From positions 11,059,952 to 11,123,951 of the forward strand of contig JANAVB010002199.1 of the NCBI GenBank assembly GCA_029216955.1: a stretch of DNA of 64,000 nucleotides, in the 5' to 3' direction. The notes under the pieces were generated by a model that did no database searches, was not told the DNA's origin, and worked only from the letters and a program-made list of their open reading frames with translations. The stretch is from Iris pallida. Its lineage: Eukaryota > Streptophyta > Magnoliopsida > Asparagales > Iridaceae. Shown here in pieces: positions 12,401 to 27,400 of this stretch. The position numbers and the translations under genes were made by a program. The stretch's first letter is position 1. Every line of letters starts with the position of its first letter.

Positions 12401-15400
12401 TAATATTTCGGAACGTGCATTCCTGCAGTGTGTAGCATTTCCGAAACACGGAAAGGACGTTCTTGAATCGTGTGTTCCCGTAACACGGAACGTAGAACAC
12501 GTGGTCACAGATCACGTGTGGTGGACAATAAATTAAGCCAATATCTCTAATTGAAGCTCTCAGCAAGCTGGTCTGATTGAACCAAGCTCGAAATCTAATC
12601 ATGGTTGTCAGTATTCCTCACAACAGAAGTTTTTCATGGTCGACTATCTCTCTCACTAGTTAATTAAGAACTTCAACCATTTCACTATACTAAATTTGAA
12701 AATCCATCTTTGTAGGTAATAGTAGAATATATAGTTTGAAAATAGACAAAATGATCATTAGCAGATATGTTATCTTAAATAAGAAAATCAGTGGAAAAGA
12801 GAGAAAAAGAAGCTTTTAACATCTCCTTTTAGAGAGTTTCTCCCACAGCAAAACCCCTACAAAAATCTTAAGTAAACTCATAAATCCACTTCTAATTTTC
12901 CCCAAAGCTGAAAGTACAGAAGACACTACTTCAAGGCATTCCTTTATTGCCTTCACAAACTTAATATTCCCAGTAGTCTCTACAACAAGATGGAAGTCAG
13001 AATTATATCCAACTACAATTTCCTTTCGAAGATACAGTTTCTTAAGTCGCCCTACAACATATCATATGATCATAACATCAAGTCAAATGAAAGATGTACG
13101 TAACGAAAAAAAAGTGAATTTTAAATCTCACCCTTTTTTCCAAGGATACACACATCAGACAGCAAAAGTATTTTTAGATGTCAACTCTGCCAAGATAAAG
13201 ATTCTCCTTTAGCCCCAAAAAAAAAAGTTATCGTCTTGCAATAAGGGCAATAATTTGTAGGTTGGGAGGACTTTTTTCTTACCAAAATGATAGTGTATCT
13301 CCTATACTGTGAGAGCCCATAGGAAGATTAAACATAGTGCATGTGACATCTAAGATAAATTACATAACCAGGAAACTTCATAGAACTGAGCAATCATCAC
13401 ATGATCGAGCAAATAAGACAAAATTCTCATGGAAACCTATGCAGAATTCAGTAACTAATTAAAAATCCTTACCTTTCTGATGGCCAACTTGTTGTTGCGA
13501 CTTGAGATTATATTGAGTAGCTGTAAAAGATTTGCTGACAGACATACTTGGTGCTGAATGCTCTGATGCGGGAAATGGGTTAGAATTATTGCTCTTGTAT
13601 GTGGTAGCACACTGCCCAAATGTTGCAACTGATGACAAATCACCCTTTTCCACTGGGGGGGTAGAAAGTGAATTACTTGAAATAGAAGCATGTACAGTTG
13701 TGCGATCAAAAGACCCTCGTCGAACACCAACTACACCAACTTCACGACGCATAGCACCAGTGGTGCCTGCTGATGGCACATGAACTGGATCTGAGAATGA
13801 AGAGTACACTCCAACTGGAGAGTTAGCCGAAGCTGAAGATGTATAATGTGCTCCAGAATTATTTATGACCTCGTCAGCCGGTGATGGCTTATCAATGCTA
13901 CTCGATTTTGTATCTATGCTCTGACTGGGAACGGATGCACCCTGCCTGTTTAGATCTTGAGATCGCATGTGACCATCTGAATTTTTTGCAACTGGGTGAT
14001 TTTGCTCAATTATCTCTCTGCTGGAGCTTCAGAAAAATGTAATAGTAGGTATAAGCACAATGAAATCTGCACTATATCCAGTTCCAACAGTGCATTAAAG
14101 ATAAAAATCAGGTTTAAGTTTCTGGGTAAGAAAGGGGACTAGTTGACCACGATATTTATCAACTAGAATAGTCCCTCCTAATATATCTATATAAAATCTT
14201 AGCATTGAGGTACTATCCAGCATCCCATAAAGGATTCTGCAGTCGCACACCTCATGAAGTACTTGACAATGTAGACAAGCCAAGGCACGATAGATAATTC
14301 AATTATCACCATAGGGATGTTCTAACTCAGAGAGAGGGATAAATAGCTATTTGGGCTCGACACAAAACCCTATTGGAAAACCTGCATTCTTAGGTTTGGA
14401 TCAGGTCTAAACAGGTTGACCTGTCCACAATTAATAAATGGGTCGGGTCTTAAGGTCTGACCGGCATGACTTGACCTGTTTACTGAATGGGTTGGGTCCA
14501 TTCATTTATAGCTAATGTTCAGACCAACCCATTAATCTGCAACAAGGTTCATGTTGGCCCATTGCCGAAATGGTCACACCTTATTTTGATGATCAACGAC
14601 GACTTAAGTCGATACGCAAAATATACGAATTGCTACTAATGATACAGGTTGCTGAAATCAATATCAAAGAACGTACTGCATCTACAAAGAGCTTTCGAGT
14701 CATCATCCAAAAGCAATTGTATCGGAATCCAGATCGAGTCATTTTTACATTTTTTCTGTATTTTACTTTTATTTGAGTCTAGGAAATATAAATGTAAAAT
14801 CGATCGGGATATTACTGGCTTAAGTTATTTCCAGTCCACCTATCCAAAAAGCCTACCTACATCTCAAATCTACATATCCAAACAGTCCACAAACCCTATG
14901 CAATTTGGACCCCAAAAATCCTATTCTGGTTTGACAGAATTCGGATAGAACTCTGACCGAGTTCGGTCCGAGATTTTTGAAAATCAGTTCCCTCCAAATC
15001 TGTGTCCAACGTTCGTATGCGAGATTTTAGCATCCGAACTCTGCCCGAGTTCGGTTAGGAAAAACACAATAAATAGAGAAGAATTTTCACATTTCTAATC
15101 ACTCATTCACTCTTTTCTCTATCTATTCCTAAAGTATTTTTTCCAGTGATCTAAAGTTTTAACATTTCACCTATACTACTCTTAGCCAAAGCCAGTAACA
15201 TCTTGTTCGATTTAGAGTCTTTGGTTTACAGAGTTGTAAAGAGGTTGCAAGTCAGAAAACTTCTCAGCTTTCGGAGTCGGTCGTGCGCTCATCACCAAGC
15301 ACGGTATTGTGAAGTCGATCGTGCACTTGTTGCCAAGCACGATGTTCTAAAGAGATGGCAAGCTCTCATTTAGCTTGTAAATAGTGGATTAACAGCGGAC

Positions 15401-18400
15401 AAGAGTACTCGCGACTGGATTAGTCATCTCAGAGGAAAACCAGTATATATCGCAGTGTTCACTGAGTTTGATCTTCTATCTTTTACTACAATTTAATTTA
15501 TTGTCTCTTATTTTCTGCCATAGAATATAACTGTTTAATTTTTAATTGGTGATTATTTCCGCTGCACTCGCACACACTCTATTCATCCCCCCCTCTAGAG
15601 ATGCTCAACGGTCCTACAATTGGTATCAGAGCAGGTTATATTCTTATATAACACTCTAGAAAGTATATATGGTAGCCGTGAAATCAATATTCAACAGTGA
15701 AGGACAATCCACAAATAGACCCCTACTATTTGATGTAACCTATGTTGTCACATGCGCACCTAGGCGGCCTAGGTGCGCAAGTCGGAGAGGACTCGCCTCG
15801 ACCTGGAAAAAATTTTCCAGGGTGAGGCAATGCTCGCCTAGGCATGCCTAGGCGCCCGCCTAGGGTCGTCCGGGGAAAAAAATAACCCGCCTAGAGTCGC
15901 CTAGGACCGTCCAATTATACTTACTATCTTTACTTGATGTTGAACATTGATTATTTCATCTTTTTGGCTTATTATATAATTATATTACTTTTATGCTTAT
16001 TGGTTAATGTTTATTGCTTATTAGTTATACTACATATTTGTTGTATACATAAATGTATAATTTTTTTGATTCAAGAGCAGCAAATCCTGGACGGACGCCT
16101 AGGCGACGCCTAGTCGCGCCTAGGCGAGGCGCGTGGCATGTCGCCGCCTAGCGCCCAGTACAACATAGGATGGAACAAACTACACTTATTGGAAAACACG
16201 AATGAGTTTCTTGCTAAAGTCTCTTGATTTTGATCTTTGGTCAATAGTAATTGACGGCTAAAAGAAACCGGCACCAATAGTGATTGAAGGTGCACTTGTA
16301 GACAAGCCACACGACAAATACACAGATGAAGAAAAGACAGGCTAGTCTAGATGCATGTGCCATCAATGCACTATTCTGTGCAATTGACAAGACGGAGTTT
16401 AATCGTGTTTCTACCTATTATAGTGCCCCGTCCCTACATCGTGCCCCGTCACGGGATGCGCGAGAAAGAAACACTGTCGCTATCGATTCGGTCGGGACCG
16501 ATAGGTCGGAATCGGCCGAGTCGATCGAACGGGATCGGTTGAATTAAGATCCATTCCACGTTATGGAATGGCTTCTTCGGAACCAAGTCCCATATTCAGC
16601 GGGTTGCGCCTCAAGGATTGGCTCTGCGGCTGAGTCAGGAGAGACCTCCCGTTGCTCTGGTTTTCATGCTGCACTTGATTTGGCTTTGGCTTTGGTTTTC
16701 GTGAATGCGTTTTTCGTGAATGTTTTCGATGGATTTTCGTGACTTGCGTTTTCGAGCTTCGCATTCATATCGAAATTCCTTAAATTACACAGTGTTCTAA
16801 TCAGTTGCTTATGCGATTGCAGGTGATCGCATAGGCGACGTCAGCGCAGCCAACCAGTCGCTCGCTTTAAGCAAGTCTAAGACGAGTGACTGACCTCCTT
16901 CGCCTCAATCCCCTATTTCAAAATCAATATGAAGTTAAATGAATGCTTGTCATCATAGCGTAGAATCAAAGAAATCATGGCACGATTCTTCACGAAACAC
17001 TTGCTATCAAACTGCCGGTATTGGAAATGGAAAACGTGCTTTCTTATGCAATTCCACTTAGCCTATGCAAAACAATGAATGAATCGATTAACGTTTATCG
17101 CAATGATATGACAAAGTGAGTAAATCGACTAAGTTCAAAAGAAAGGCTTAAGTTTTGCAACTAAAAGAGAGGATAAGGTTCTAGAAAAGAGAGCATTTTT
17201 CAAGACTCTGCAAAACGGTCGTTGGACAACTTGTCGACAAAGTGTAGTTTCCTCGAACGGTTGCCTAGGCCAAGGAACCGATTCGGCCCGGGAGGAACGA
17301 GTATAGCAAGCGCCATCCTTTCATCGGCGTGGGTTATTCGGGAACTTTCGCACAGGGCTCGCTATCCGCCGCAAAAGGGTCGCCGTCTAACCCAGCTATA
17401 GTCCGTGATGGCTCGACATTGCCAGTGACCTTCACACCCTTTCACTGCTTAACTAATGCACGTGACACGGGATGAATATGATAGATGCTTAATGTTTACA
17501 ATTTTATATGCTTGCCTCGAAACATGTTAACATGCAATTGATCATGATGGTTAGAAAGATCACAGAAATAGCTAGCTAATATGTTTATAAAACTGCTTGA
17601 ATCAAATACAGAGCTTGAATTTTAATTAGCCATTCGTCAGTACATGTGATCGTACTGATCCTCGCTCTTTGCAGGTCCCGTGAACCAGGAAGGACGCGCC
17701 AACTAGCTCGGCGACGTTCGTGATTTTAAAGCTCCGGCTGCGCGTCGAAGACTTTTCTCGCAACTCCACTTTTGAAGACTCTCAACCGTCCAAGAAAGAT
17801 GGCTCAGCGTCCCTCCATTCCAGGTCACTGGAAGACTCTGTTGTATATTGAGGGATCTGTGCAATATATGGAATGGCTATCTCATCGGCACTCTTTTGTA
17901 ATTGAGTCATGTTGTAGCCCACACGGCATGAGTCCTGTACCGGAGTCTGTAAATGATGTCCATTATCAATAAAGATCAAAGTTCTCTTTACTTAATGTGT
18001 GATTCAATTTGTCTACTTGCTCTCTTAGATCACGTGTCTCGGATTACCTTATGTCTATGCCTTGTGCGATCGCAAACTAGGTTCACACGACATCACGTCC
18101 GGGGGACAACTATCGATTCGACGGAATCGGGACGTGACATAATGGTATCAGAGCACGGCTTTACGTCCTTGGCCTCCAGTGTCGAGTTTTCAGTCTTAAA
18201 TCGTTGACCTCGTGATAATGAGATGAGTTGTTCCATAAGCTGAACCCAGGACATTTCTTAAACTAACGAGAGTTGCCTTTCTTTTCCCTGCAGTTGCGAG
18301 AGCTCAGGCGAAGGACGAGACGAGCGCTTCCAGCGGCTCGAGTAGTTCCAGACCCGAGCATTCTGTCAACCCAACGAGGATGACGCCTACCGTAGCCGGA

Positions 18401-21400
18401 TCCTCCGGCGACCCGATGCAACGAATGCTGCAGATGCTCAAAATACAGCAACGCCAAAATGAGCTCCATCGCCAGCAGGCGGAGGCTCCTCAGACCCAGT
18501 TCGAGAGTCGGTTCGAGGCTCAATTCAAGCTGCAGCAGCAGCTGAATACACTCCAACAAATAGTACAATCGGTCGTGGCAAAAAACAATTCAACGATGAC
18601 GCCTGCCGTGACCGAGCCTGCGGTTCGATCCAACGAAGCTGAACCGGAGGCGCTCGTGCTCTCACATGCGGCACCGAGAAGTTCCAACTTCGACGTGTCA
18701 AAATCCACAAAAAGCTGCCGCACTTCCTTCAACGGCACAGAAGATCACTCTGTGGCGATCGTCTGGTTGGAGGAGCTGGAAGACAAGTTCGAGCTTCTGG
18801 GTGTCGAAGACTCGAAGAAAGTCGCGTGTGCTCAATTTCTACTTCGAATGAACGTGCACAATTGGTAGTCCGTGCAGAAGCTGACAATTCGACGTGAAGA
18901 CGGGACGGCGGCAATCTCATAGGCCACATTCAGAAATGCGTTCGAGACTGAATATCTTTCTGCAGTCGTGCGACAGGAAAAAGAAAACAAATTTATGCAG
19001 TTAAGGCAAGGAAATATGACAGTACGACAATATGCGGCCGAATTCAACAAACTGGCCAAATTTGCTGGAGTATATCTACCTACAACTGCAAGTCGAGCTC
19101 GACGATTCGAAGTGGGCCTGCGTTCCTCTATTCGTGCTCATGTTTCGGTGCCTAAATACAAAACCATGGGCGAGGCACTCAACGATGCCCTCCATCTGGA
19201 ATCCGAGTATCCTCCTGCTACTACTGGCGTTGTTCACTTTAGTAACAAACGTCATAGTAATACGGGAGGCAACAATGCGCACAAGCGTCAAAATCGCGGC
19301 AACGAAGGCGGCAACCAGACGAAGGATCGAATAGTCTGCAATTTCTGCCACAAAGAGGGGCACATGGCCAACGAGTGTCGATTAAAGAACGGAGCATGCT
19401 TCGGGTGCAGCCGAATGGACCACATTGCACGCAACTGTCCGGAGAAGCCGAACCAGCGCCCCCAACAACATCATCAGAACCAAGGCCAAGCACCTCGGGC
19501 TCCACAGACCGCACAACAGAATGGCCAAGACCGTTGTCCCAATGCTCAGGGCCGCGTCTACGCCATGACTCGAGACGAAGCGTTCGCATCTGACACAGTT
19601 GTGACAGGTATACTGCAATTCAATAATAAACCTGCTCGTGTATTGTTTGATTCAGGTGCCACGCATAGTTTTATATCGGCGGACTTCACCGCCGAGCACA
19701 AATTTTTTCTGACACCGCTGGGCCCCGATCTTACTGTTAACGTACCGTCGAGCATGCCACTACTTGCAAATTTAGTCTGCGGAGACGGAATCATCTGTAT
19801 AGGTGGTCAAAAGATCAGTCTTGATGCGATAGTTCTAGATATTAAGGACTACGACTTCATTCTGGGGATGCATTGGCTCGGTCCGTGCAATGCAACCATA
19901 GACTGTGGTGAAAAGAGGGTCACATTCCGCATACCTGGAGTGCCTGAATTCTGCTATTCGTGTGGTGAGGCGTCGCCGACCTGCATGGTGATCTCCGCAA
20001 TATCTGCTCGACGGATGCTGCATTCCGGGTGCGAAGGCTATCTAGCGTCCGTTAGAGACATGCGACAGGATGGTGCAAAAGTGGGTCAGACCGACATTAC
20101 GGCAGAATTCTCAGATGTGTTCCCGGACGAACTGCCCGGCATGCCACCCGATCGAGAGATTGAGTTCACTATTGATACATTCCCCGATACCCGACCGATC
20201 TCGAAAGTCCCGTACAGAATGGCCCCTGCAGAGCTTAAAGAACTCAAAGTACAGTTGCAAGAGTTGCTCGACAAGGGATTCATACGACCCAGCTTCTCGC
20301 CATGGGGAGCGCCCGTGTTGTTCGTCAAGTAAAAGGATGGCTCACTACGTCTTTGTATCGATTACCGCGAGCTGAATAAAGCCACCGTCCGGAACAAATA
20401 CCCCATGCCCCGCATAGACGATCTGTTTGATCAGCTGGAAGGAGCTACGGTGTTCTCTAAAATTGATCTGCGTTCGGGTTACCATCAACTCAAGATCAAG
20501 CCCGACGATGTGCCAAAGTCTGTCTTTCGCACTCGATACGGCCATTACGAATTCCTGGTAATGCCGTTCGGCCTAACGAACGCCCATGCTGCTTTTATGG
20601 ATTTGATGAATCGGGTGTTCCGACCATTCCTCAACAAGTTCGTAGTAGTCTTTATCGACGATATACTCGTCTACACGAAGAATAGGCAGCAACACATTGA
20701 GCATCTACGGACCGTGCTTCAGACCCTTCGAAAAAATCAGTTATATGCGAAGCGAAGCAAATGTGAATTCTGGCTGAGCAGCGTCGTATTCCTCGGACAC
20801 ATCATTTCAGCTGAAGGCATTGCAGTCGATCCAAAGAAAGTTGAAGTTGTTGTCGATTGGAAAAGGCCAATGTCCGTCGGCGAGATTCAAAGTTTCCTTG
20901 GCTTAGCGGGATACTACCGACGCTTCGTGAAAGACTTCGCGAAGATCGTATCGCATCTGACTCGCCTCACCCAGAAAGGAGTCGCATTTGAATGGTCAGA
21001 CGACTGTGAAGCTTCCTTCCAAGAATTAAAGCAACGGCTCGTCTCGGCCCCGATACTCGCACTTCCAGAAGGGACTGAAGGTTTCCAGATATTCAGCGAC
21101 GCGTCCGGTCAGGGCTTGGGGTGTGTGCTGATGCAGCGGAACAAGGTGATATCTTTTGCTTTTCGACAGCTAAAGCCGCACGAAAAGAACTACCCTACTC
21201 ATGACCTGGAGTTAGCGGTAATTGTGTTCGCGTTAAAATTGTGGCGTCACTATCTTTATACTATCTTTATGGCGTGGCGTGCACGATCTATACCGATCAC
21301 AAGAGCCTCAAGTATCTATTCACGTAGAAGGAACTGAACTTGCAACAAAGGCGTTGGCTGGAACTGATCAAAGATTACGACTTGACTATTGACTATACAC

Positions 21401-24400
21401 CGGAAAAGAAAAATGTTGTGGCGGACGCTCTGAGTCGGAAGTATATAGCCTCGTTATCCATCGACCGCAGACTGCTACGTGACCTAGAAGAGATGGGCAT
21501 CGAACTCCGAGTCCGATTCAGGAATGTGCAGTTGGCAAAGTTGCAGTTAGAGCCGAACTTGCAAGAAAAGATCAAGACCACTCAGAAGGACGATCCGTAC
21601 CTGAAGAAAATGCGGGAGCTAATCTCGACGGGTAGGACGACCGACTTTGCGGAAGACGAAACCGGCATGCTTCGATTGAAGGGTAGGCTATGTGTTCCGG
21701 ATAATTCAGAACTTAGAAAGGAGATATTGTCGGAGGCGTACTATGCGAAGTACACCTTGTATCCCGGTAGCACGAAGATGTACAAGGACCTCTGCACAAA
21801 CTTCTGGTGGCACGGAATGAAAAGAGATGTGGCACTCTTCGTGTCGCAATGTATGGCCTGTCAGCAAGTGAAAGCTGAGCACCAGAGACCGGGCGGAAAG
21901 ATGCAGAATCTGGCGATTCCAGAATGGAAGTGGGAGTGTGCATGGATTTTATTGTTGGTCTGCCGAAGACGCTGCGGAAAAATGATGCCATCTGGGTCAT
22001 CGTCAATCGACTAACCAAGTCAGCGCACTTCATTGCCATTAAAGTTGCTTGGAGCGTTGATCGCCTGGCGCAGATTTATCTTGATGAGATAGTACGGCTG
22101 CACGGAGTTCCAGTATCCATCGTCTCTGATCGGGATTCACGTTTATGTCGCGATTCTGGAGTAGCCTTCAGTCGGCTCTGGGTACCAAGTTGAACTTTAG
22201 CTCAACCTATCATCCTCAGACCGATGGCCAAACGGAGCGCGTCAATCAGATTCTCAAAGACATGCTACGACTCTGCGCAATTGATTTCAAATCAAGCTGA
22301 GACATTCATCTACCTCTGGCCGAATTTGCATACAACAATAGCTATCAATCCAGCATCCAAATGGCGCCGTATGAAGCCTTGTACGGACGAAAGTGACGAT
22401 TACCCATTTGCTGGGACGAAGTCGGAGAGCGGCAGATTCTCGGCCCAGAACTGGTGGAACAGACCGTGCAGAAAATTCGGCTCATTCGGGAAAGATTAAA
22501 GACCGCACAGAGTCGTCAGAAAAGTTATGCTGATGTTCATCGTCGACCCCTCGAGTTTCAAGAAGGCGATCACGTATTTCTTAAAGTGTTGCCCATGCGA
22601 GACGTTACTCGGTTCGGCACGAAGGGAAAGTTGAGTCCGAGATTCGTTGGGCCATTCGAAATACTCGAACGGGTCGTCCAGTGGCCTAGAAAATTGCCCT
22701 ACCGCCGGCGCTAGAAGGTGTACACAATGTCTTCCACGTCTCTCAGTTGCGGAAGTACGTGCACGACCCTAGCCACGTGGTAGATTTTGGCCAGTTGGAG
22801 CCGAAGTCTGACTTATCCTATGTTGAAGTGCCAGTTCAAATCTTAGAACGCAAGGATAAGCTGTTGCGACATCGAGCCATCCCTCTCGTCCACGTACTCT
22901 GGCGTAACCATTCGGTCGAAGAGTCGACGTGGAAGCTTGAATCGGAAATGAAGGAGAAATTTCCTTCATTGTTCTCGTAGAGGTAGGTTCTATCCTTAAG
23001 TTTCGAGGACGAAACTTTTTTTTGTTGGTTATGGTGTAGTGCCCCGTCCCTACATCGTGCCCCGTTTCCGTCCACGGGGTGCGCGAGAAAGGAACACTGT
23101 CGCTATCGATTCGGTCGGGACCGATAGGTCGGAATCGGCCGAGTCGATCGAACGAAAACGGTTGAATTAAGATCCATTCCGCGTTATGTAATGGCTTCTT
23201 CGGAACCAAGTCTCATATTCAGCGGGTTGCGCCTCAAGGATTAACTCTACGGCCAAGTCGGGAGAGACCTCCCGTTGCTCTGGTTTTCATGCCGCACTTG
23301 ATTTGGCTTTGGTTTTCGTGAATGTTTCCGATGGGTTTTCGTGACTTGCGTTTTCGAGCTTCGCATTCATATCGAAATTCCTTGAATTATACAGTGTTCT
23401 AATCAATTGCTTATGCGATTGCAGGTGATCGCGTAGGCGACGTCAGCGCAGCCAACCAATCGCTCGCTTGAAGCAAGTCTAAGGCGAGTGGCTGACCTCC
23501 TTCGCCTCGATCCCCTATTTCAAAATCAATATGAAGTTAAATGAATGCTTATCATAGTGTAGAATCAAAGAAATCATGGCACGATTCTTCACGAAACACT
23601 TCCTATTAAACTGCCGGTACTGGAAATGGAAAACGTGCTTTCTTATGCAATTCCACTTAGCCTATGCAAAACAATGAATGAATCGATTAACGTTTATCGC
23701 AACGATATGGCTAAGTGAGTAAATCGACTAAGTTCAAAAGAAAGGCTAAGTTTTGCAACTAAAAGAGAAAGGATAAGGTTCTAGAAAAAAAATAGCATTT
23801 TTCAAGACTCTGCAAAACGGTCATTGGACAACTTGTCGACAAAGTGTAGTTTCCTCGAACGGTTGCCTAGGCCAAGGAACCGATTCGGCCCGGGAGGAAC
23901 GAGTATAGCAAGCGCCAGCCTTTCATCGACGTGGGTTATTCGGGAACTTTCGCACAGGGCTCGCTACCCGCCGCGAAAAGGTCGCCGTCTAACCTAGCTA
24001 TAGTCCGCGATGGCTTGACATTGTCAGTGACCTTCACACCCTTTCACTGCTTAACTAATGCACGTGACACGGGATGAATATGATAGCTGCTTAATGTTTA
24101 CAATTTCATATGCTTGCCTCGAAACATGTTAACATGCAATTGATCAGGATGGTTAGAAAGATCACAGAAACAGCTAGCTAACATGTTTATAAAACTGCTT
24201 GAATCAAATGCAGAGCTTGGATTTTAATTAGCCATTCGCCAGTACATGTGATCGTACTGATCCTCGCTCTTTGCAGGTCCCGTGAACCAGGAAGAACGCG
24301 CCAACTAGCTCGGCGACGTTCGTGATTTTGAAGCTTCGGCCGCGCGTCGAAGACTTTTCTCGCAACTCCACTTTTGAAGACTCTCAACCGTCCAAGAAAG

Positions 24401-27400
24401 ATGGCTCAGCGTCCCTCCATTCCAGGTCACGGGAAAACTCTGTTGTATATTGAGGGATGTGTGCAATGTATGGAACGGCTATCTCATCGGCACTCTTTTG
24501 TAATTGAGTCATGTTGTAGCCCGCACGGCATGAGTCCTATACCGGAGTCTGTAAATGATGTCCATTATAAATAAAGATCAAAATTCTCTTTACTTAATGT
24601 GTGATTCAATTTGTCTGCTTGCTCTCTTAGATCACGTGTCTCAGATTACCTTATGTCTATGCCTTGTGCGATCGCAAACTAGGTTCGCACGGCATCACGT
24701 CCGGGGGACGACTATCGATTCGACGGAATCGGGGCGTGACACATTTACGTCTCATGATATTTGGAGACTTCTTGAGGTAACTCATGATGGTACTTCCCAA
24801 GTGAAAGAATCCAAAATTAGCAGAATAACACAGGAATATGAATCATTTAAGATGAAACCCGGAGAGTCAATTACACAGATGTTTACTCGTTTCCTATATA
24901 TTACTAATCCTTTGCAATCTCTTGGTAAAGATTACAGTAATTATGAGAAGTTCTGAAAGGTACTACGGGCTCTAACCAAGAATTGGAACCCAAAGGCAAC
25001 TGCAATCATTGAAGGAAACGATCTCAACACAATGACTCTGGAGACACTTATGGACAAGCTGATGACCCATGAGTTGGACCTACAAGAATTTGAAGAAGCA
25101 ACCCCCAAGGAAAAATCTATCGCCTTCAAAGTATAAGCCAAAAGAGTTGCAAACAATGATTCTGACGAAGAATCATCAAGTGGTGATGACCAAGCCCTGC
25201 TAGTAAGGAACTTCAAAAAATTCTTAAAGTTTGAGAGATCAAACCGAAAGAAGAAAGACGTCCACGAAAGCAACAAAGAAGAAACAATATGTTTTGGATG
25301 CAAGAAGTCAGGGCATATGAAGGACTGTCCACTGTAAAAAAAAAGCAGTCCATATGATAGATCAAGATCAAGCAGGAAAGCTACAATTGGTCGAAAGTAT
25401 GCAAACACAAGCATCTGGCACGAAAGTGATGCCAGTGAATCAGAGGAAGAGGACGGACCCTGCAATACTGCTAATGTCTGTCTTATGGCATTCGATAAGG
25501 TATCATCTAACCCTCTATATGATGACTTTACTTTCGATGAGTTAGAAAATGCCTTTAGCGAACTACTTGAAGAACACAAAAATGTGTTAGACAAGTACAA
25601 GCAATCTCGCAAAGAGGTTAAGGCATGTACAACCGAAGTAGCAAGATTGTCTAATCTTCTTGAAGACATTAAAGAGACATCTGCTATCGGTAACACGGAT
25701 GAGATAGCCAAGCTCAAAGTAGACTATCATGAGGCTATCCTCACCATCGAAAAGAAGGAAAGAGACTATGTCAAAATACAAGAACTTTATGACATAGAGA
25801 AGAAGAGGCACAGAACAAAGACTCGTCGATATGACTGCTAAATATGAGGAGTCTTGTACGGTCTCTAAAAAGTTAGAGATCAAGTTAGGCAAGCAGGCCA
25901 TCCCTATGACACAGCCTAAGGTTAGTCCTAATACTAAGCATACATCTAAGAGTACTAAACCACAGAAAGTACGCAAGCAACACGTTAATCATAATTATGC
26001 TTTCACTTATAGGTTTTCAAAGAAGATAAATGCATGTCAACACAGAAACAAAAAGCACTTTTTCAAAACTTACTTGCACGTATTGTGGTACCCACGGGCA
26101 CATATCACAGTATTGTCTAGCAAGAAAGTTTGTTGACAATCAAACACTTGTTTGGAGACCTAAGACTAATCAAAATGGACCCTTCAAGAAATGGGTACCA
26201 AAGGATTTATCTACTTGTTCTGTAGGTGGACCCTCAACCTTCTCATGCTAGAAGCAAGTGGATCCTCGATAGTGGATATTCGCAACACATGACTGGTGAT
26301 GCATCTTTGTTTGCTACACTATCGATGAAGAAAGAAGGATACGTTTCCTTCGGAAATAACCTGAGAGGTGATATAATTGGAAATGGCACTGTTGATATGT
26401 CCCCTTACCCAGTAATAAAAGACGTTTGTCTAGTTACGGAGTTGAAACATAACCTACTGAGCATAAGTCATTTGGCAGATAATGGTTATGGCATCAACTT
26501 TGTAAAAGACAAATGTACTATATATGAAATGTCATCTGGTAATTCCGTATATTAAGGGATTAGGGAAGATAATATTTATGTTTTCTTTTTGGAGAGTACT
26601 AACAATGCAGGAAGGTGCCTAGTAGCAAATATTATTATAGGACCGTTGAACACCTCTAGAGGAGGGATGAATAGAGTGTGTGCGAGTACAGCGAAAATAA
26701 TCACCAATTAAAAATTAAACAGTTATAATCTATGACAGAAAATAAGAGACAGTAAATTAAATTGCTGTAAGAGATAGAAGATCAAACTCAATGAACACCG
26801 CGATATATACTGGTTTCCCTCTGAGAGGACTAATCAAGTCGCAAGTACTCTTGCCCGCTGTTAATTCACTATTTGCAAGCTAAATGAGAGCTTGTCGTCT
26901 CTTTACAATACCGTGCTTGGTGACAAGTGCACGACCGACTTCACAACACCGTGCTTGGTGACGAGCACACGACCGACTCCGAAAAGTGAGAAATTTTCTA
27001 ACTTGCAACATCTTTACAATTCTGGTTAAGGTGCTTTGCAAAAATCTTAATGGATATTCCAATTCATCCTAATCCTGTCCCTGGCAGTGGTAGGATTTTC
27101 GCAAAGCACCTTAACCAGAACTTTTATGAGTTGCATCGTTTTGTTTTCTCTGTTTTGCTTCCCAAGACGGGATCTTCTGACGAGATCACGTTTTATGAGA
27201 TGTCCGCCATGTACCACCTTCATTTTGGCATTCCTTTTTCTGTCTCCAAGACCTTTATGGCTTGGATGATCGGTTGCAGGCAGGTGGGGCGTAACCTTTT
27301 GTACCCCATGCATCTCGCAGCTATCTTTAGGAGATTTCAGATCGACCTTTCCTTGTGTCTTATTTCTTCGTCATCTTCTGAGCTGACTAGATCTAGAAAA

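Larger units (their letters stand above)
16419..24741 (+). mobile_element. Tekay/Del-like Ty3/gypsy chromovirus, nested in the SIRE gag
   Basis: LTRs at 16419-18139 and 23035-24741 (about 1.7 kb each) bound a gag-pol region ending in a chromodomain. The 3' polypurine region carries the TTCGAGGACGAA word typical of this lineage. The 5-bp flanks CCTAT (16414-16418) and CATTT (24742-24746) agree at three of five bases. This placement is the one that restores the host gag frame, so it is preferred. The first two LTR bases at the left end read TA rather than TG. Coding regions contain stops and frameshifts, so it is an old, inactive copy. Confidence 0.88.
15669..26250 (+). pseudogene. SIRE-like gag, split by two insertions and broken by stops
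   Basis: Pieces at 15669-15739, 16169-16418 and 24742-26250 read on from one another. Removing the MITE restores [14 protein letters not shown], and removing the gypsy element restores [14 protein letters not shown] in frame. The domain is the UBN2-type copia gag, with [10 protein letters not shown] and MFTRFLYI. A first zinc knuckle at about 25290-25335 ([13 protein letters not shown]) has lost one residue between His and the last Cys. A second, complete CCHC knuckle ([14 protein letters not shown]) lies at about 26068-26112. In-frame stops occur near 24954, 25134 and 25336, with frame changes after 25840. The product would be the capsid-like protein that packages element RNA; it is not translatable now. 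Confidence 0.85.

Noticed and set aside
11990..12530. Inverted GGAACGTGG words as a delimited TIR transposon
   Set aside because: No matching target duplication or consistent terminal repeat could be set; left as a vague repeat.
15621..15634. tRNA-Met-like sequence as a tRNA gene
   Set aside because: Only the 12-14 bases complementary to the tRNA 3' end are present; this and the similar sites at 18143, 41157, 43606 and 47675 are primer-binding sites.
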